Of a stretch of DNA of 64,000 nucleotides, positions 9,744-19,550 are shown piece by piece. How positions within the stretch are numbered: the first letter of the stretch is position 1; every line of letters begins with the position of its first letter. Position numbers and translations under genes: made by a program. The stretch covers positions 107,059 to 171,058 of the forward strand of contig JAFRTJ010000039.1 of the NCBI GenBank assembly GCA_017427185.1. The letters are read 5' to 3'. The notes under the pieces were generated by a model that saw only the letters and a list, made by a program, of their open reading frames with translations, ran no database searches and had not been told where the DNA came from. Origin of the DNA: Bacteroidaceae bacterium. GTDB taxonomy: Bacteria > Bacteroidota > Bacteroidia > Bacteroidales > Bacteroidaceae.

Positions 9744-10526
9744 TTAATAAGGTATAGCTGTCTCCAGATAGCCCTGCACGGCTTTCTCTATCCGCTGGTG
9801 ACCGTTGGCGTTGGGGTGCAGACGATCCGTATCAACCTTGTGGATATAGTTGTCGTAGGAGGGGTACATAGGCAGCAGGCCTGATTCCACGTTCGTGTCC
9901 ACCAGCGGGATAGCCCAGGCTCTGGAGGCTTGCTGCAGAATGGCGATGTAGTCGTCCAGATAGAGTCCCAGCGTGTTTGCCCAGAGCTCGTCGGGTTGCA
10001 CGTTTCTGTTGCCGAATTGTGCGAATCCGCGATGCACGGGCGTCAGCATCAGCAGTCGCGCATCAGGACATTGTTCCTTCAGTTTCGAGAGCAGGTTGTT
10101 GAGCCTTCCGCAGAATGTGTTGTTGTCCGTATTGAAGGCGCGATGCTTCAGCTCCACCGTCTCGCCGTTCTTGTTGGTGCTTTCCGTCTTCTCGATGAAC
10201 AGATCGCCCAGAGGCACGTTTCCGTTGAAGTCATTTGTGCCGCCGAAGAGGATTATCAGGTCCCAACGTTTCTCCTCCGTCAGCATGCGGTCCACCTGTC
10301 CCTGCATGTTTTGTATCGTCGCCCCGTTCTTGGCGTAGCAGGTTGTCATCAGGTTCAGCGAGTCCGTCAGGTATTTCCACCAGCATCGGGTCGTCCCCAC
10401 GCGCGTGCTGTCGGATATCGAGTCGCCGATGATGGCCACCCGTTTGCCGTTCCATCGGTTCTGTGCACAAAGCATCGTGCCCGTCAGCAGCATCAGCAAT
10501 AGAATTCTGTTTCTCATCGTTTTCAT
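9744..10526 (-). CDS. Secreted SGNH/GDSL-family hydrolase
   Basis: 260 residues, with a signal peptide and then the SGNH blocks: block I GDSISDS (nucleophile Ser), block III GGTNDF (oxyanion Asn), and the C-terminal DTDRLHPNANGH supplying Asp and His. In glycan clusters such enzymes usually remove acetyl or other acyl groups from polysaccharide side chains; that role is inferred from context. The start may be this ATG or the internal one at 10517, giving MRNRILLL. That leader closely matches the N-terminus of the upstream GH78 protein (MRNRILLL), suggesting a shared or duplicated signal-peptide segment. Confidence 0.82.
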   Translation of the reverse strand: MKTMRNRILLLMLLTGTMLCAQNRWNGKRVAIIGDSISDSTRVGTTRCWWKYLTDSLNLMTTCYAKNGATIQNMQGQVDRMLTEEKRWDLIILFGGTNDFNGNVPLGDLFIEKTESTNKNGETVELKHRAFNTDNNTFCGRLNNLLSKLKEQCPDARLLMLTPVHRGFAQFGNRNVQPDELWANTLGLYLDDYIAILQQASRAWAIPLVDTNVESGLLPMYPSYDNYIHKVDTDRLHPNANGHQRIEKAVQGYLETAIPY

Positions 10527-10581
10527 GTATGTCTTACTATATATTCTTGTTGATAATGTAAATCTTTTTCGTAAACATCTG

Positions 10582-13047
10582 CTATCCTATGGTTTGCGTT
10601 CCTGGTTTGAGGGGAATCCTTTGCCCCTTCCATTCGAACACGCCGCTCACGCCGTCAGGCAAGGTTACCTCGCCCGAGACAGCATCGCCTTCGAAGCGCA
10701 GTTTCGTGAGAATCATGCCCTTGGGATGTGGCGTTGCTGCGTCTATCCATTTCAATCCGCCAGGCTGGGGCGCGATACGGACGGATTTGAACCAAGGTTC
10801 AGCAGGAGTGACCCCTGCGACGGCAGAATGAAGGAAATAGATCGGGTGAGCGGCCCAGGCGTGGCAATCGCTCTTTGTCTCGAAGTCGTCATCCTCCAGC
10901 GGACACCTGATGCCCCATTTCACGTGGTCGCGCCAGAAGTCCATCTTCTTCATGAAGAGGTCCATCCTGCCCTTTTTGGCATAAACCAGGAACAGGTAAT
11001 AGCGGAAATAATCGGTAGCCACAGAGATGTCCGTACGCTCGACGAGTGCCTTGAAGGCTGCCTTCTCCTGGTCGGGTGAAAGAATTCCTGCCAGAATCGC
11101 GAGGCATTGAGAGTGCTGGCTGAAGCTGTCTTTGGCAGGCGTGTCGGCTATCATGCCGTTCGCATCGTCCCAGAAAGTGTCAATAATTTTTTTGCCCAGC
11201 AACCCAGCCTTTGTCTGCCAGATCCAGGCCAGCCCATCGTTGTGGAGCTCATGGGCGACTTTGGAGGCAGCTTGGAGCGAGAGGACGTAGAAAAGATTGC
11301 TTTGGGAGTTGACACCATGCCCGGGTTGTCCGTTGTGTGGAATGCCGGCAAACCAACTCTTCGGCGACAGCACCCAGTCGATGAAGCTCCATCCTGGGAG
11401 ATTCTCCAAGAGGCCGTCTTCGTTCTCGAATTCCGCCAATCCGAACATCGTGTGGGAGAGTCCTGGAAGCCGCGTCTTCAGCCAATCGGCATTCTCGTGC
11501 CACATCATGTAGTTCTCCAGGAGCATCGGCCAAATCATCGTGTAGGTTGCCGATTCCTGCGTGCCGATGGTGGGGAAGTTCATGGGGAGCATACCGTTGT
11601 CGCGGCGGTCGTAGTCGAATAAGGAAATGGCGCGGCGAACCAAACGGTCGTCGGAATTCATCGCGGCTAGCGTGCTGCTCTGCACGTACGTGTCGCCGAT
11701 ATACGTCTGCTGTTCGTAATGAGGTCCGTCGCACATGTTCTCGTGCGTGTCCATCAGCATGCCGCGGATGCAGACACGTTGTACGCCGTCGAGCGAGGTG
11801 TCGTCGCACTTGAAGTGAGAGGTGACGGGTGTCGGGTAGCGGCTTTCGATGATGCTTATCCCCTTGAGTGTGAGCGGTTCTTGGGTGGTCTTTATCTCGA
11901 ACTGGCACCATCGTCCTGCCCGCCACCAGGGAATGCCCAGCGTGGCATCCTTCCTCCCGTCAGGAAAGAAGCGGTCGCAGATGCCGGAACAGCTCTTGCC
12001 AACGAACTCGTTGCGGTTGCCCTTGTGCTTGTTCTCGTCCTTCGGACTTTCCACCCACATCCAGCGCACTTCCGAACCTTTCCCGCCGCTGACGTCAAGT
12101 TCCGGATAGGCGCAATAGTAGTCGTCCAGATCCAGCAGGGCGCAAAGGATTGTGTTCGCGGGAATCGTCACGGGTCGTCCTTCCTTCAGGAGCGCGTTCA
12201 GGTCCTTGATGAGCGGATGCCGTCCGTCTTCCTCCTTATACAGGACCCCGCGGTCGAACGTGGCCCTTGCGGCGCGGAACATTCCTGGTCGGACGCGGTC
12301 GTACGTCTGGTCGGGTAGCGGAGTGGGGAAGAGCATCCAACCCTTCGCCCTGATGCCGCACACGTTGAAGACAATAGGTCCGCGTACGGAGACAGGCTTG
12401 ACGTATTCCGATGCTGCTGGCTGCTCCTCGATGAGCGAGCATCCTCGCACCTCGCATTGGGAGCCTACGCCGAAGTTGTGCCTCATTCCCTCCTTGCGCA
12501 TGGTCACGTTCTTCAGTTCTGCCACGCCCCAGTCCGCCACGCCGGTGGTAAGCTGCTCGTGGTACGTTCCCTCCGCCTTGAGGATGAATCCGCCGCGCCA
12601 CGAGAGCTGGGCGGATGGCGCATGAGGTCCCATTACCCACACGATCGCCTCCATCATGTGCTTCCCTGGCGTAAGCTTCGCCTCGTAAGACTGATAGAGC
12701 CAGTTCTCCACCATACCACGATGAGGGCCGAACGACACAGGCTCTCCGTCTATGAGAAGGATGAAACGCTCGTCCGCGCTCACATCGAAGCGTAGGGGCG
12801 TCTCGTTGGTGGTGAACTCCCGTTTGAAACGCAGGAAGGCGCATTTCCCCACGTCGCCCACAGCGATGGCGGTAGGGTGCCAGATCCAATGAGCATCATC
12901 GATGTCCTGAAGGCGCGAGACGTTCGTGTCGCCGCGCTGGTATCGCTCTGGCTTGAAGATTTGCGTGATGGTGAATTCCTTGTCCATCGCCGACACCTTA
13001 AGTCCTGCCAGGCATATCATTATCAGGAGCAGAATCCTGTTTCTCAT
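10582..13047 (-). CDS. Glycoside hydrolase family 78 (alpha-L-rhamnosidase-like)
   Basis: 821 residues with a signal peptide (about 1-20). N-terminal beta-sandwich domains (about 45-330) precede an (alpha/alpha)6 barrel. The catalytic-domain signature is CDGPHYEQQTYIGDTYVQ, the family variant of the general-acid region, followed by DYDRRDNGMLPMNFP and the C-terminal SDCHAWAAHPIYFL typical of GH78. The tail is a beta-sandwich (GMILTKLRFEGDAVSGEVTLP). It should release terminal L-rhamnose in the periplasm or outside the cell. It is the first gene of the leftward run and is divergent from the BNR gene. A TATCTTTG box lies at 13083-13090. Confidence 0.87.
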   Translation of the reverse strand: MRNRILLLIMICLAGLKVSAMDKEFTITQIFKPERYQRGDTNVSRLQDIDDAHWIWHPTAIAVGDVGKCAFLRFKREFTTNETPLRFDVSADERFILLIDGEPVSFGPHRGMVENWLYQSYEAKLTPGKHMMEAIVWVMGPHAPSAQLSWRGGFILKAEGTYHEQLTTGVADWGVAELKNVTMRKEGMRHNFGVGSQCEVRGCSLIEEQPAASEYVKPVSVRGPIVFNVCGIRAKGWMLFPTPLPDQTYDRVRPGMFRAARATFDRGVLYKEEDGRHPLIKDLNALLKEGRPVTIPANTILCALLDLDDYYCAYPELDVSGGKGSEVRWMWVESPKDENKHKGNRNEFVGKSCSGICDRFFPDGRKDATLGIPWWRAGRWCQFEIKTTQEPLTLKGISIIESRYPTPVTSHFKCDDTSLDGVQRVCIRGMLMDTHENMCDGPHYEQQTYIGDTYVQSSTLAAMNSDDRLVRRAISLFDYDRRDNGMLPMNFPTIGTQESATYTMIWPMLLENYMMWHENADWLKTRLPGLSHTMFGLAEFENEDGLLENLPGWSFIDWVLSPKSWFAGIPHNGQPGHGVNSQSNLFYVLSLQAASKVAHELHNDGLAWIWQTKAGLLGKKIIDTFWDDANGMIADTPAKDSFSQHSQCLAILAGILSPDQEKAAFKALVERTDISVATDYFRYYLFLVYAKKGRMDLFMKKMDFWRDHVKWGIRCPLEDDDFETKSDCHAWAAHPIYFLHSAVAGVTPAEPWFKSVRIAPQPGGLKWIDAATPHPKGMILTKLRFEGDAVSGEVTLPDGVSGVFEWKGQRIPLKPGTQTIG

Positions 13048-13082
13048 ATCTTCATGTATGTTTTTAATGTGTATTCCACTCG

Positions 13083-13090
13083 CAAAGATA
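13083..13090 (-). promoter_or_regulatory. Putative -7 box for the GH78 operon
   Basis: TATCTTTG read leftward, 36 bp upstream of the GH78 ATG. No good TTTG box is seen at the expected distance (CTTG occurs 22 bp upstream). Confidence 0.4.
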
Positions 13091-13154
13091 TCTTTTTTTT
13101 CGTAAACTAGAGCAAGTTTCCGCTGAAAGTCATCTCTTTTCGTCAGTATTTTTG

Positions 13155-13162
13155 TACCTTTG
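13155..13162 (+). promoter_or_regulatory. Putative -7 box for the BNR-repeat gene
   Basis: TACCTTTG lies 44 bp upstream of the ATG at 13206. The upstream TTTG box is not evident. Confidence 0.4.
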
Positions 13163-13205
13163 CCAGCAAATATCTTTTTTTGTGTTTCCCATAAGCAACA
13201 AAGCG

Positions 13206-14930
13206 ATGATACAAAGATTCCTCCTCGTGTTCTGTTTTTGTCTGTTCTCGCTGGAGCAGACGGTGGCTCAGCATTCCACCGAGAGTACGTTCTATGGCCA
13301 TACCCTTGCCGACGAAGGCGCCTGGTGCTGGTTTGCCGACCCCCGTGCCCTCCATTTCGAGAGCAAGGACAAGACCGTCAGCATCACCCTCATCGGCTAT
13401 ATCGACCGGCACGGCAACATCAAGGCCCGCCAGATTGACTGGAAGACAGGCCTCACGGAGGAAGTGCTCGTGCGCAGCTATTTCCAGCCCGACGACCACG
13501 ACAATCCCGCCTTCCTCGTCCTGCCCGACGAGCGCATCATGATCATCTACAGCCGCCACAGCGACGAGAAGTGCTTCTATTACCGCATCTCGCGACGCCC
13601 CGGCGACATCTCCGCGTTGGGCGAGGAGAAACGGCTGGAAGTAAAGGACAACACCACCTATCCCAATCCCTTCATCCTCAGCGAGGACCCCGACCACATC
13701 TACATGTGCTGGCGAGGTATGGGCTGGCACCCTACCATCGCCCAGATGACGCTCCCCGACAAGGACGACAACATCTCTTTCACCTGGGGACCCATGCAGC
13801 TCGTCCAAAGCACAGCCGCACGCCCCTATGCCAAGTATGCCAGCAACGGACGCGACAAAATCTACATCGCCTACACAACGGGACATCCCGACAACGAGTA
13901 CCCCAACTGGCTCTATCTCAACGTCTTCAACATCCGCACGCGTCGCCTTCAGGACATCCAGGGCCACAACCTCAGCATCGTCGACGATGGACCCTTCCAG
14001 GTAAAGCGGACCGATGATTATTTCCAGGATTATGCCGTCACGGTAGTTGACCGTATGGCCGACAGCCGCGACTGGATATGGAGCCTGCAGCTCGACGAGA
14101 AAGAGTCGCCAGCCATCGGCTTCACCCGCATCTCTCAGGACAAGATGGACCACGAGTACTACTATGCCACCTTCGACGGCGGCGCCTGGCGACGACTCTT
14201 CATCGCCGAGGGTGGCAGATGGTTCCACAACAATCCCACCACCGAACTCTGCTATTCGGCAGGAATGGCCATCAATCCAGCCAACACCGCCGAGATCTAC
14301 TGCTCCGTGCCCGTCAACAATGTCTACGAGATCCAGAAATACACCCTCAGCGACGACCGCGCCACCATCCTCTCCTGCCAGGACATCACGTGGGATTCCC
14401 CCAAAGGCAACGTGCGCCCCTACTATATCCCAGGCACACAGGACACGCCCCTCAAGCTCGTCTGGATGAACGGCGACTACCGTTTCTGGATCGTCAGCAA
14501 AGCCTATCCCAAAGCCTTCGACACCAGCATACGAGGCAACGCAGCCCTTCCCCACGGAGAGCGCAAGGCAATGAAGAAAAAGACCGTCAAGCTCCATCTC
14601 AACGATGGCCGGTACACAGGCAATCTCATCACCCTGGGCAACCTCACGTATGGCGTCGATGCCGAGACGCTCAAGCCCTACCTCCTCATCGGAGAAGACA
14701 GGTGGGACAGCCAAAACAAACTGGCCACCAGCGACACATGGGCAACGGGTGGCGACAGCAGGACCAACGGACTCTGGATGGAGCCCCAGCGCCTCAGCCG
14801 CTGCGTCCTCACCTTCTCCTACGATCCCCCCTTCCTCACCGTCTACCGCGACGGCATCATCGACATGCACATCGATGTCGACGAGTACGGCAAGCACTAC
14901 GGCACCAACAACTACCGCCATCTTTGGTAA
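13206..14930 (+). CDS. Secreted BNR-repeat beta-propeller protein (BNR_4-like)
   Basis: The start was set at ATG 13206 because it opens a signal peptide (MIQRFLLVFCFCLFSLEQTVAQ); an in-frame codon at 13152 would bury it. The 574-residue protein has propeller-like repeats with phrases such as GAWCWFADPRALHF, GYIDRHGNIKARQID, NTTYPNPFILSED and DDYFQDYAVTVVDR, as in the BNR_4 family. Some relatives are polysaccharide lyases of the ulvan-lyase type (PL24/PL25), others have no assigned activity. The last 110 residues form a separate beta-rich module. Divergence from a GH78 gene suggests a rhamnose-containing glycan. Codon use is unusually C-rich for the window. Confidence 0.7.
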   Translation: MIQRFLLVFCFCLFSLEQTVAQHSTESTFYGHTLADEGAWCWFADPRALHFESKDKTVSITLIGYIDRHGNIKARQIDWKTGLTEEVLVRSYFQPDDHDNPAFLVLPDERIMIIYSRHSDEKCFYYRISRRPGDISALGEEKRLEVKDNTTYPNPFILSEDPDHIYMCWRGMGWHPTIAQMTLPDKDDNISFTWGPMQLVQSTAARPYAKYASNGRDKIYIAYTTGHPDNEYPNWLYLNVFNIRTRRLQDIQGHNLSIVDDGPFQVKRTDDYFQDYAVTVVDRMADSRDWIWSLQLDEKESPAIGFTRISQDKMDHEYYYATFDGGAWRRLFIAEGGRWFHNNPTTELCYSAGMAINPANTAEIYCSVPVNNVYEIQKYTLSDDRATILSCQDITWDSPKGNVRPYYIPGTQDTPLKLVWMNGDYRFWIVSKAYPKAFDTSIRGNAALPHGERKAMKKKTVKLHLNDGRYTGNLITLGNLTYGVDAETLKPYLLIGEDRWDSQNKLATSDTWATGGDSRTNGLWMEPQRLSRCVLTFSYDPPFLTVYRDGIIDMHIDVDEYGKHYGTNNYRHLW

Positions 14931-14935
14931 GGAGC

Positions 14936-15064
14936 GGTTAGCGGTTAGCGGTTAGCTCGGAGTAATCGGCGAACTCGGAGTAATCGGAGTAATCGGAATC
15001 CCCGCTAACCTCTAACCTTTTACCTTTTTACCTTTTCACCTTTTCACCTTTTCACCTTTTACTT
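14936..15064. repeat. Inverted repeat plus short tandem repeats between convergent genes
   Basis: The 16-bp arm GGTTAGCGGTTAGCGG (14936-14951) pairs with 15002-15017 at 15 of 16 positions. The loop is built of CGGAGTAATCGG repeats. A polypyrimidine tract of CACCTTTT/TACCTTTT units follows. It lies between the BNR gene (plus) and the outer-membrane efflux gene (minus) and may end transcription from either side. Confidence 0.6.
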
Positions 15065-15072
15065 TTTTACCA

Positions 15073-16425
15073 CTAGAATCCTCCTAGGGCGGTGTAGAGG
15101 TTGATGAGTGCCTGGATGCCCTCGAAGTGGTTCTCTACCTCCTTTATTTGGGCTGTGAGGAGGTCTTCCTGCGATCTCAGGACCTCGACATAGGTGTTCG
15201 TGCCGTTGTTCATCAGCTCTCGCGTGCCATCGTAGGCTTCGTGCAGGGAGTTGACGATGGAAGTCAGATAAGCGGCTTTCTGCTCAGTCTTCTTGCAGAT
15301 GTGCATCTGGCGGTACACCTCGTTTCCTGCGTTGAGCAAGGTCTGGATGAACTGGAGGCGTGCCTTTTCCTGCTCAAGCTGGGCATTCTTGTAGCGTGCT
15401 TTCAGGCGTCCTTGCATGAAGAGAGGTTGAACGAGCGAGGCAAGGGCCTGGCTCAGGAACTGAGAGGGGTTGACGGTTCCTTCTCCGTTGCTCCATCCCA
15501 ACGTGGCGCTTATCGTGAGGTCGGGGAAGAAAGCCTGGCGAGCCTGCTGGATGTCGTAGTAGGCAATTTCTATGTTGCGGGCTGCCTGGCGGACATCGGG
15601 ACGAGCCTCGAGCAGACGCAGCGGAAGGCCCACGTGGAGCTCGGAAGGCATCTCAAACTTCTCGTAGGGTGAGCGCTCGATATGATGGGGCTGCTCGGAG
15701 AGCATCAGGCACAATGCGGCTTCTGTGGTGAGAATGGTCTCCTGCACGTCCACAATACCCGACTGAACGCCCGCCAGATAAGCCTCCATCTGATAGACGG
15801 CTGGGCTCATGTAAAGACCTGCCTCGAAGAGCACGCGCATCGCCTCGAGGGATTCCTCCCACACGACTTGCGTCTCCTGGAGGATCTGCAGCTCGCGGTC
15901 GAGCATGACGAGGTTGTAGTAGGTGGCTGCGACATTGGCTGCCAGATTCGTCTGTACCGCCTGGTGGTAGTCTTTCTGCATCTGCACACGGGCCTTTGCC
16001 TGACGCTTACGGCTCGTTGCCTGTCCAAAGATGCTGAGCTGCCACGAGGCTTGCAGGGGGATGATGTAGGAGCGTGTGGCGAGGCTGTTGAAGCGGCTGA
16101 GCGATCCAGAAGGCTCAAACGAGAGGGTGGGCAGTTCTCCCAGCTTCGCTGAAGCCAAATCGTTCTGTACTTGCTCAATGGTCAGTTGAGCTTGCTTTAT
16201 ATCTGTATTGTTTTGCAGAGCCCTCTCAATGAGTTCCTGCAACAGGGGGTCGGTGAAGAGCTGACGCCATCCGAGAGCCCCCAGGCTCAGGGTGTCGCGA
16301 GGCTGAACGACATCGCCCATGATGCCTGTCGGCACCGTCTCATGTGCTTCGTACTTCTTGTAGAGTGAGCAGCTGGAAAGCAGCATCACGCCAGACATCA
16401 AACCTATCTTTATTCTACTCGTCAT
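15073..16425 (-). CDS. Outer-membrane efflux channel lipoprotein (TolC/OprM-like)
   Basis: 450 residues, lipoprotein signal (SGVMLLSSC) and two outer-membrane efflux protein repeats. Conserved points include the first-repeat helix (LQNNTDIKQAQLTIEQVQNDL), RLLEARPDVRQAARNIEIAYYDIQQARQAFFPDLTISATLGW typical of the NodT/OprM subfamily, and the second long helical pair near the end. It forms the exit duct of an RND pump. Its start lies inside the pump gene (11-bp overlap), so the pair is translationally coupled; it is last in the efflux operon. Confidence 0.9.
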   Translation of the reverse strand: MTSRIKIGLMSGVMLLSSCSLYKKYEAHETVPTGIMGDVVQPRDTLSLGALGWRQLFTDPLLQELIERALQNNTDIKQAQLTIEQVQNDLASAKLGELPTLSFEPSGSLSRFNSLATRSYIIPLQASWQLSIFGQATSRKRQAKARVQMQKDYHQAVQTNLAANVAATYYNLVMLDRELQILQETQVVWEESLEAMRVLFEAGLYMSPAVYQMEAYLAGVQSGIVDVQETILTTEAALCLMLSEQPHHIERSPYEKFEMPSELHVGLPLRLLEARPDVRQAARNIEIAYYDIQQARQAFFPDLTISATLGWSNGEGTVNPSQFLSQALASLVQPLFMQGRLKARYKNAQLEQEKARLQFIQTLLNAGNEVYRQMHICKKTEQKAAYLTSIVNSLHEAYDGTRELMNNGTNTYVEVLRSQEDLLTAQIKEVENHFEGIQALINLYTALGGF

Positions 16426-19400
16426 CTTTCGCAGGGGTTAATTTATCGTGCAGTTTCTGGAACACCATATAGAAGGCGGGGGTGACAAAGAGCAGGGCTA
16501 TCGTGCCGATGGTCATACCGCCGATTACGGCAAGTGCCAACGAGCGGTTTCCCACGGCTCCCGCACCGCTGCCGATTGCCAGAGGAACCATACCGAGAAT
16601 CATGGTGAAGACCGTCATCAGGATGGGACGCAGGCGGTCTTGGCAAGCTCCGATCGCAGCCTCCACGATGCCCATCCCCTCCTTGCGCTTCTGTACGGCA
16701 AACTCCGTGATAAGAATGGCTGTCTTTGCCACCAGGCCGATCATCATGATGATACCTGTCTGCACGTAGACGTTGGCTCCCACACCCATCGACTCCATAG
16801 GGATGATGAAGAGGTAGGCGCCGAACAAGGCGAAGGGAATGGAGAACATGACTGCCCAGGGGATGAAGAGCGAGTCGTAGAGGCAGGCCATGATGAGGTA
16901 GATGAGCAGCATGCAGATGCCGTAGATGAGCATCGTCTCGTTGGATTCCGCATTCTCGGCTTCCTCGCGTGCCATACCTGAAAACTCGTAGCCGAACGTC
17001 TCAGGGAACACCTCTTGCTTCACCTCCTCGATGGCCTTGCGCACATCGTCGCTGGTGTATCCTGGTGCGGGCAAAGTGCTGACGGGATAAGAGGGGAAGA
17101 GGTTGAAATGGAGGTCCATAGCCGAACCCGTGTCGAGCTTCATCGAGACGAACTGGGAGACGGGCACCATGTGGTCTCCCACAGGCACGAAGATGCTGTT
17201 GAGTATGGATTCAGACATGCGGTACTCCTTGCCGGCTTGGATCATCACGCGATAGACATTGTTGTACTGCACGTAGGAGCCGATATAGTCTCCCGCCAGG
17301 AAGGCGCCGATGGTCTGGAGGACCGTCTTGGGAGAAATGCCCATTCGCTTGCAGGCAATCTCGTCGACATCGAGCCTGTATTTGGGGAAGTCGGTAGAGT
17401 AGGTGGAGGAGGCGAACTCCGTCTCAGGCCTTTGGCTGAGCTTCTCGACGAACTTCTCGCCCATCGCCACAAACTCGTGCTTGTCGGCACTTCGCGAAAG
17501 GTCCTGCAGGTTGAAACTGATGTCGGAGCCGTTGCCGTACCCAGGAATCTGAGGCATCTGGAAGGCCGTCACGTCAGCTTGTGGCAGGTTGATTGTGGCC
17601 CATTCCGTGATTCGGTCCTGGACGTCGGCAATGCTGAAGAAGGCACGCTCGCTCCAGTTCTTGAGTCGAACCATCAGGGTGGCGTAGTTCGTGCTGGTGA
17701 CGTCCTCCATCATGGAATAGCCCGTCAGCGCTCCCACCGTCTCCACCTCGTCAAGCGACTTGATGTAGTCCTCGAGCTGAACCGTTGTGGCTTCTGTCTC
17801 ATCCAGGTACGTGCCTGGAGCCAGCATGATGTTGACGAGAAGGAACCCTTGGTCTTCCTGCGGCACAAGCTCGCTCTTCGAGCGCATCACCAAGAAACCC
17901 GTCAGCAGACAGAAGACTGCCAGGAGAATCCAAGCGTTGGAAGGCCTTTTGATGAAGCGCTTGATGGCTTTCATGTATCTGCTCAGAAGCGCGTTGTAGG
18001 AAGTGGAGTAGGCCACATACATATAGTGGCTGATGCCTTTCTTGTGTTCCTCGCCGTTGTTGGGCTTCATCAGGAGCACGCAAAGAGCAGGGCAGAGCGT
18101 GAGAGCCAAGACCGTAGAGATTCCTACGGAAGAAGCCATCGTGACACCAAACTGCTTGAAGAAGGTACCCGAAGTGCCCGACATGAAGGTGACGGGGATG
18201 AAGACCGCCATAAAGACGAGTGTGGTGGAGATACAGGCTGCCGTCACTTCGCCAAGAGCATCGCTGACGGCGCGATTCATGTTCTTGGTCCCTTGCTCGA
18301 GCTTTGTCATCACAGCTTCCACCACGACGATGGCGTTGTCCACCACCGTACCGATGGCAAGCACGAGCGCGAAGAGCGTCAGCAGGTTTAGCGAGAACCC
18401 CGCTATCTTGACGATAGCAAAGGTGCCTATGAGGGAGACGATGATTACGATGGACGGGATGAGGGTGGCTCGGAAGTCCTGCAGGAAGAAATAGACCACC
18501 AGCACCACGAGGATGATGGCAACGATGAGCGTCTCCACCACATTGTGCATCGAAGCGTAGAGGAAGTCATCGCTCGTCTCAAGCAGCTTGAACTCCAAGC
18601 CTGCCGGCAGACGCTTCTCCACCTCGCCCAGCACCCGCTTGATTTCAGCGTTGACCTTCGTGGCATTCGCCCCAGGCGCCTGCTTCACATAGAACATCAC
18701 GCCAGGTTTCCCGCTGATGTTCGTGCGGAAGTCGTAGGCTCTGGCTCCCAGCTCCACTTCAGCCAGGTCGCGCAGGCGGAGTATCTCGCCTTTCTCGGAA
18801 GCCCGCAGGATGATGTTCTCGAACTGCTTCATGTCGTCCAGCAGACCGTTGAACTCGATGTCTATCTTATCGGTGGCGCTCTCCAGTCGGCCGATGGGGA
18901 CAACGAGGTTCTGCTCGTTGATGGCGGCGACTATCTCGTCGGGCGTTACGCCGTAGAGGCCCATCAGGTCGGGCTTCAGCCAGATACGCACACCATACTG
19001 CTCGCCCATCACCATCGTGCGACCCACACCGGCAATACGGCTGATGGCTGGCATGACGTTGATATCGAGATAGTTGGAGATGAACGACTGGTCGAACTGT
19101 CCGTCCGTGCTCTCCAGGCTCATGATCATCAAGGTAGCGTTGACGTTCTTCTGCACGGTAACGCCGTTTCTGATGACGTCTTCAGGCAATACGCCCGAAG
19201 CCTGGCTAACGCGGTTCTGCACGTTCACCGTTGCCTGGTCGGCATCCGTGCCCTGCTTGAAGTAGATATCAATCTCGCCCTCTCCGTTGGAAGTAGCCGT
19301 AGCGTCCATGTAGATCATGTTCTCCACTCCGTTCACGACTTCCTCGAGAGGCATGATGACGGATTCCATCACCGCATGAGCGTCTGCACCACTGTATGTG

Positions 19401-19546
19401 GCGCTGATGGTCACCATAGGCGGAGCGATGTCGGGATACTGCTCGACAGGAAGCGTCTGCAGGCTAACCACGCCGATGACTACCGTCAACACTGCGATAG
19501 CGAATGCCGCAACCCAGTGCTTCACAAAGAAATGTGTCTTCCTCAC
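16415..19546 (-). CDS. RND-family multidrug efflux transporter (HAE-1, AcrB-like)
   Basis: 1043 residues, standard for AcrB/MexB, with 12 predicted membrane helices, two periplasmic pore/docking loops and GTDADQATVNVQNRVS in the porter domain. It is a proton-driven trimer moving lipophilic compounds to the TolC-like channel. The TM4 proton-relay pair reads VDNAIVVVE, where AcrB has Asp-Asp; the second Asp is Asn here. The TM10 Lys is kept (GLVAKTAILITEF). The start codon is GTG, immediately preceded in the mRNA by a GAAAGTAA tandem repeat. It lies between the adaptor and channel genes in one operon. Confidence 0.93.
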   Translation of the reverse strand: MRKTHFFVKHWVAAFAIAVLTVVIGVVSLQTLPVEQYPDIAPPMVTISATYSGADAHAVMESVIMPLEEVVNGVENMIYMDATATSNGEGEIDIYFKQGTDADQATVNVQNRVSQASGVLPEDVIRNGVTVQKNVNATLMIMSLESTDGQFDQSFISNYLDINVMPAISRIAGVGRTMVMGEQYGVRIWLKPDLMGLYGVTPDEIVAAINEQNLVVPIGRLESATDKIDIEFNGLLDDMKQFENIILRASEKGEILRLRDLAEVELGARAYDFRTNISGKPGVMFYVKQAPGANATKVNAEIKRVLGEVEKRLPAGLEFKLLETSDDFLYASMHNVVETLIVAIILVVLVVYFFLQDFRATLIPSIVIIVSLIGTFAIVKIAGFSLNLLTLFALVLAIGTVVDNAIVVVEAVMTKLEQGTKNMNRAVSDALGEVTAACISTTLVFMAVFIPVTFMSGTSGTFFKQFGVTMASSVGISTVLALTLCPALCVLLMKPNNGEEHKKGISHYMYVAYSTSYNALLSRYMKAIKRFIKRPSNAWILLAVFCLLTGFLVMRSKSELVPQEDQGFLLVNIMLAPGTYLDETEATTVQLEDYIKSLDEVETVGALTGYSMMEDVTSTNYATLMVRLKNWSERAFFSIADVQDRITEWATINLPQADVTAFQMPQIPGYGNGSDISFNLQDLSRSADKHEFVAMGEKFVEKLSQRPETEFASSTYSTDFPKYRLDVDEIACKRMGISPKTVLQTIGAFLAGDYIGSYVQYNNVYRVMIQAGKEYRMSESILNSIFVPVGDHMVPVSQFVSMKLDTGSAMDLHFNLFPSYPVSTLPAPGYTSDDVRKAIEEVKQEVFPETFGYEFSGMAREEAENAESNETMLIYGICMLLIYLIMACLYDSLFIPWAVMFSIPFALFGAYLFIIPMESMGVGANVYVQTGIIMMIGLVAKTAILITEFAVQKRKEGMGIVEAAIGACQDRLRPILMTVFTMILGMVPLAIGSGAGAVGNRSLALAVIGGMTIGTIALLFVTPAFYMVFQKLHDKLTPAKDDE

Positions 19547-19550
19547 CTTC

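Noticed and set aside
13143..14921. A 592-codon open frame on the minus strand opposite the BNR-repeat gene
   Set aside because: Its translation is a low-complexity Val/Gly/Asp-rich shadow; the plus-strand frame has a signal peptide and family motifs.
6600..14930. Calling the carbohydrate cluster a full polysaccharide utilisation locus
   Set aside because: No SusC/SusD pair, hybrid two-component sensor or ECF sigma/anti-sigma pair is visible.
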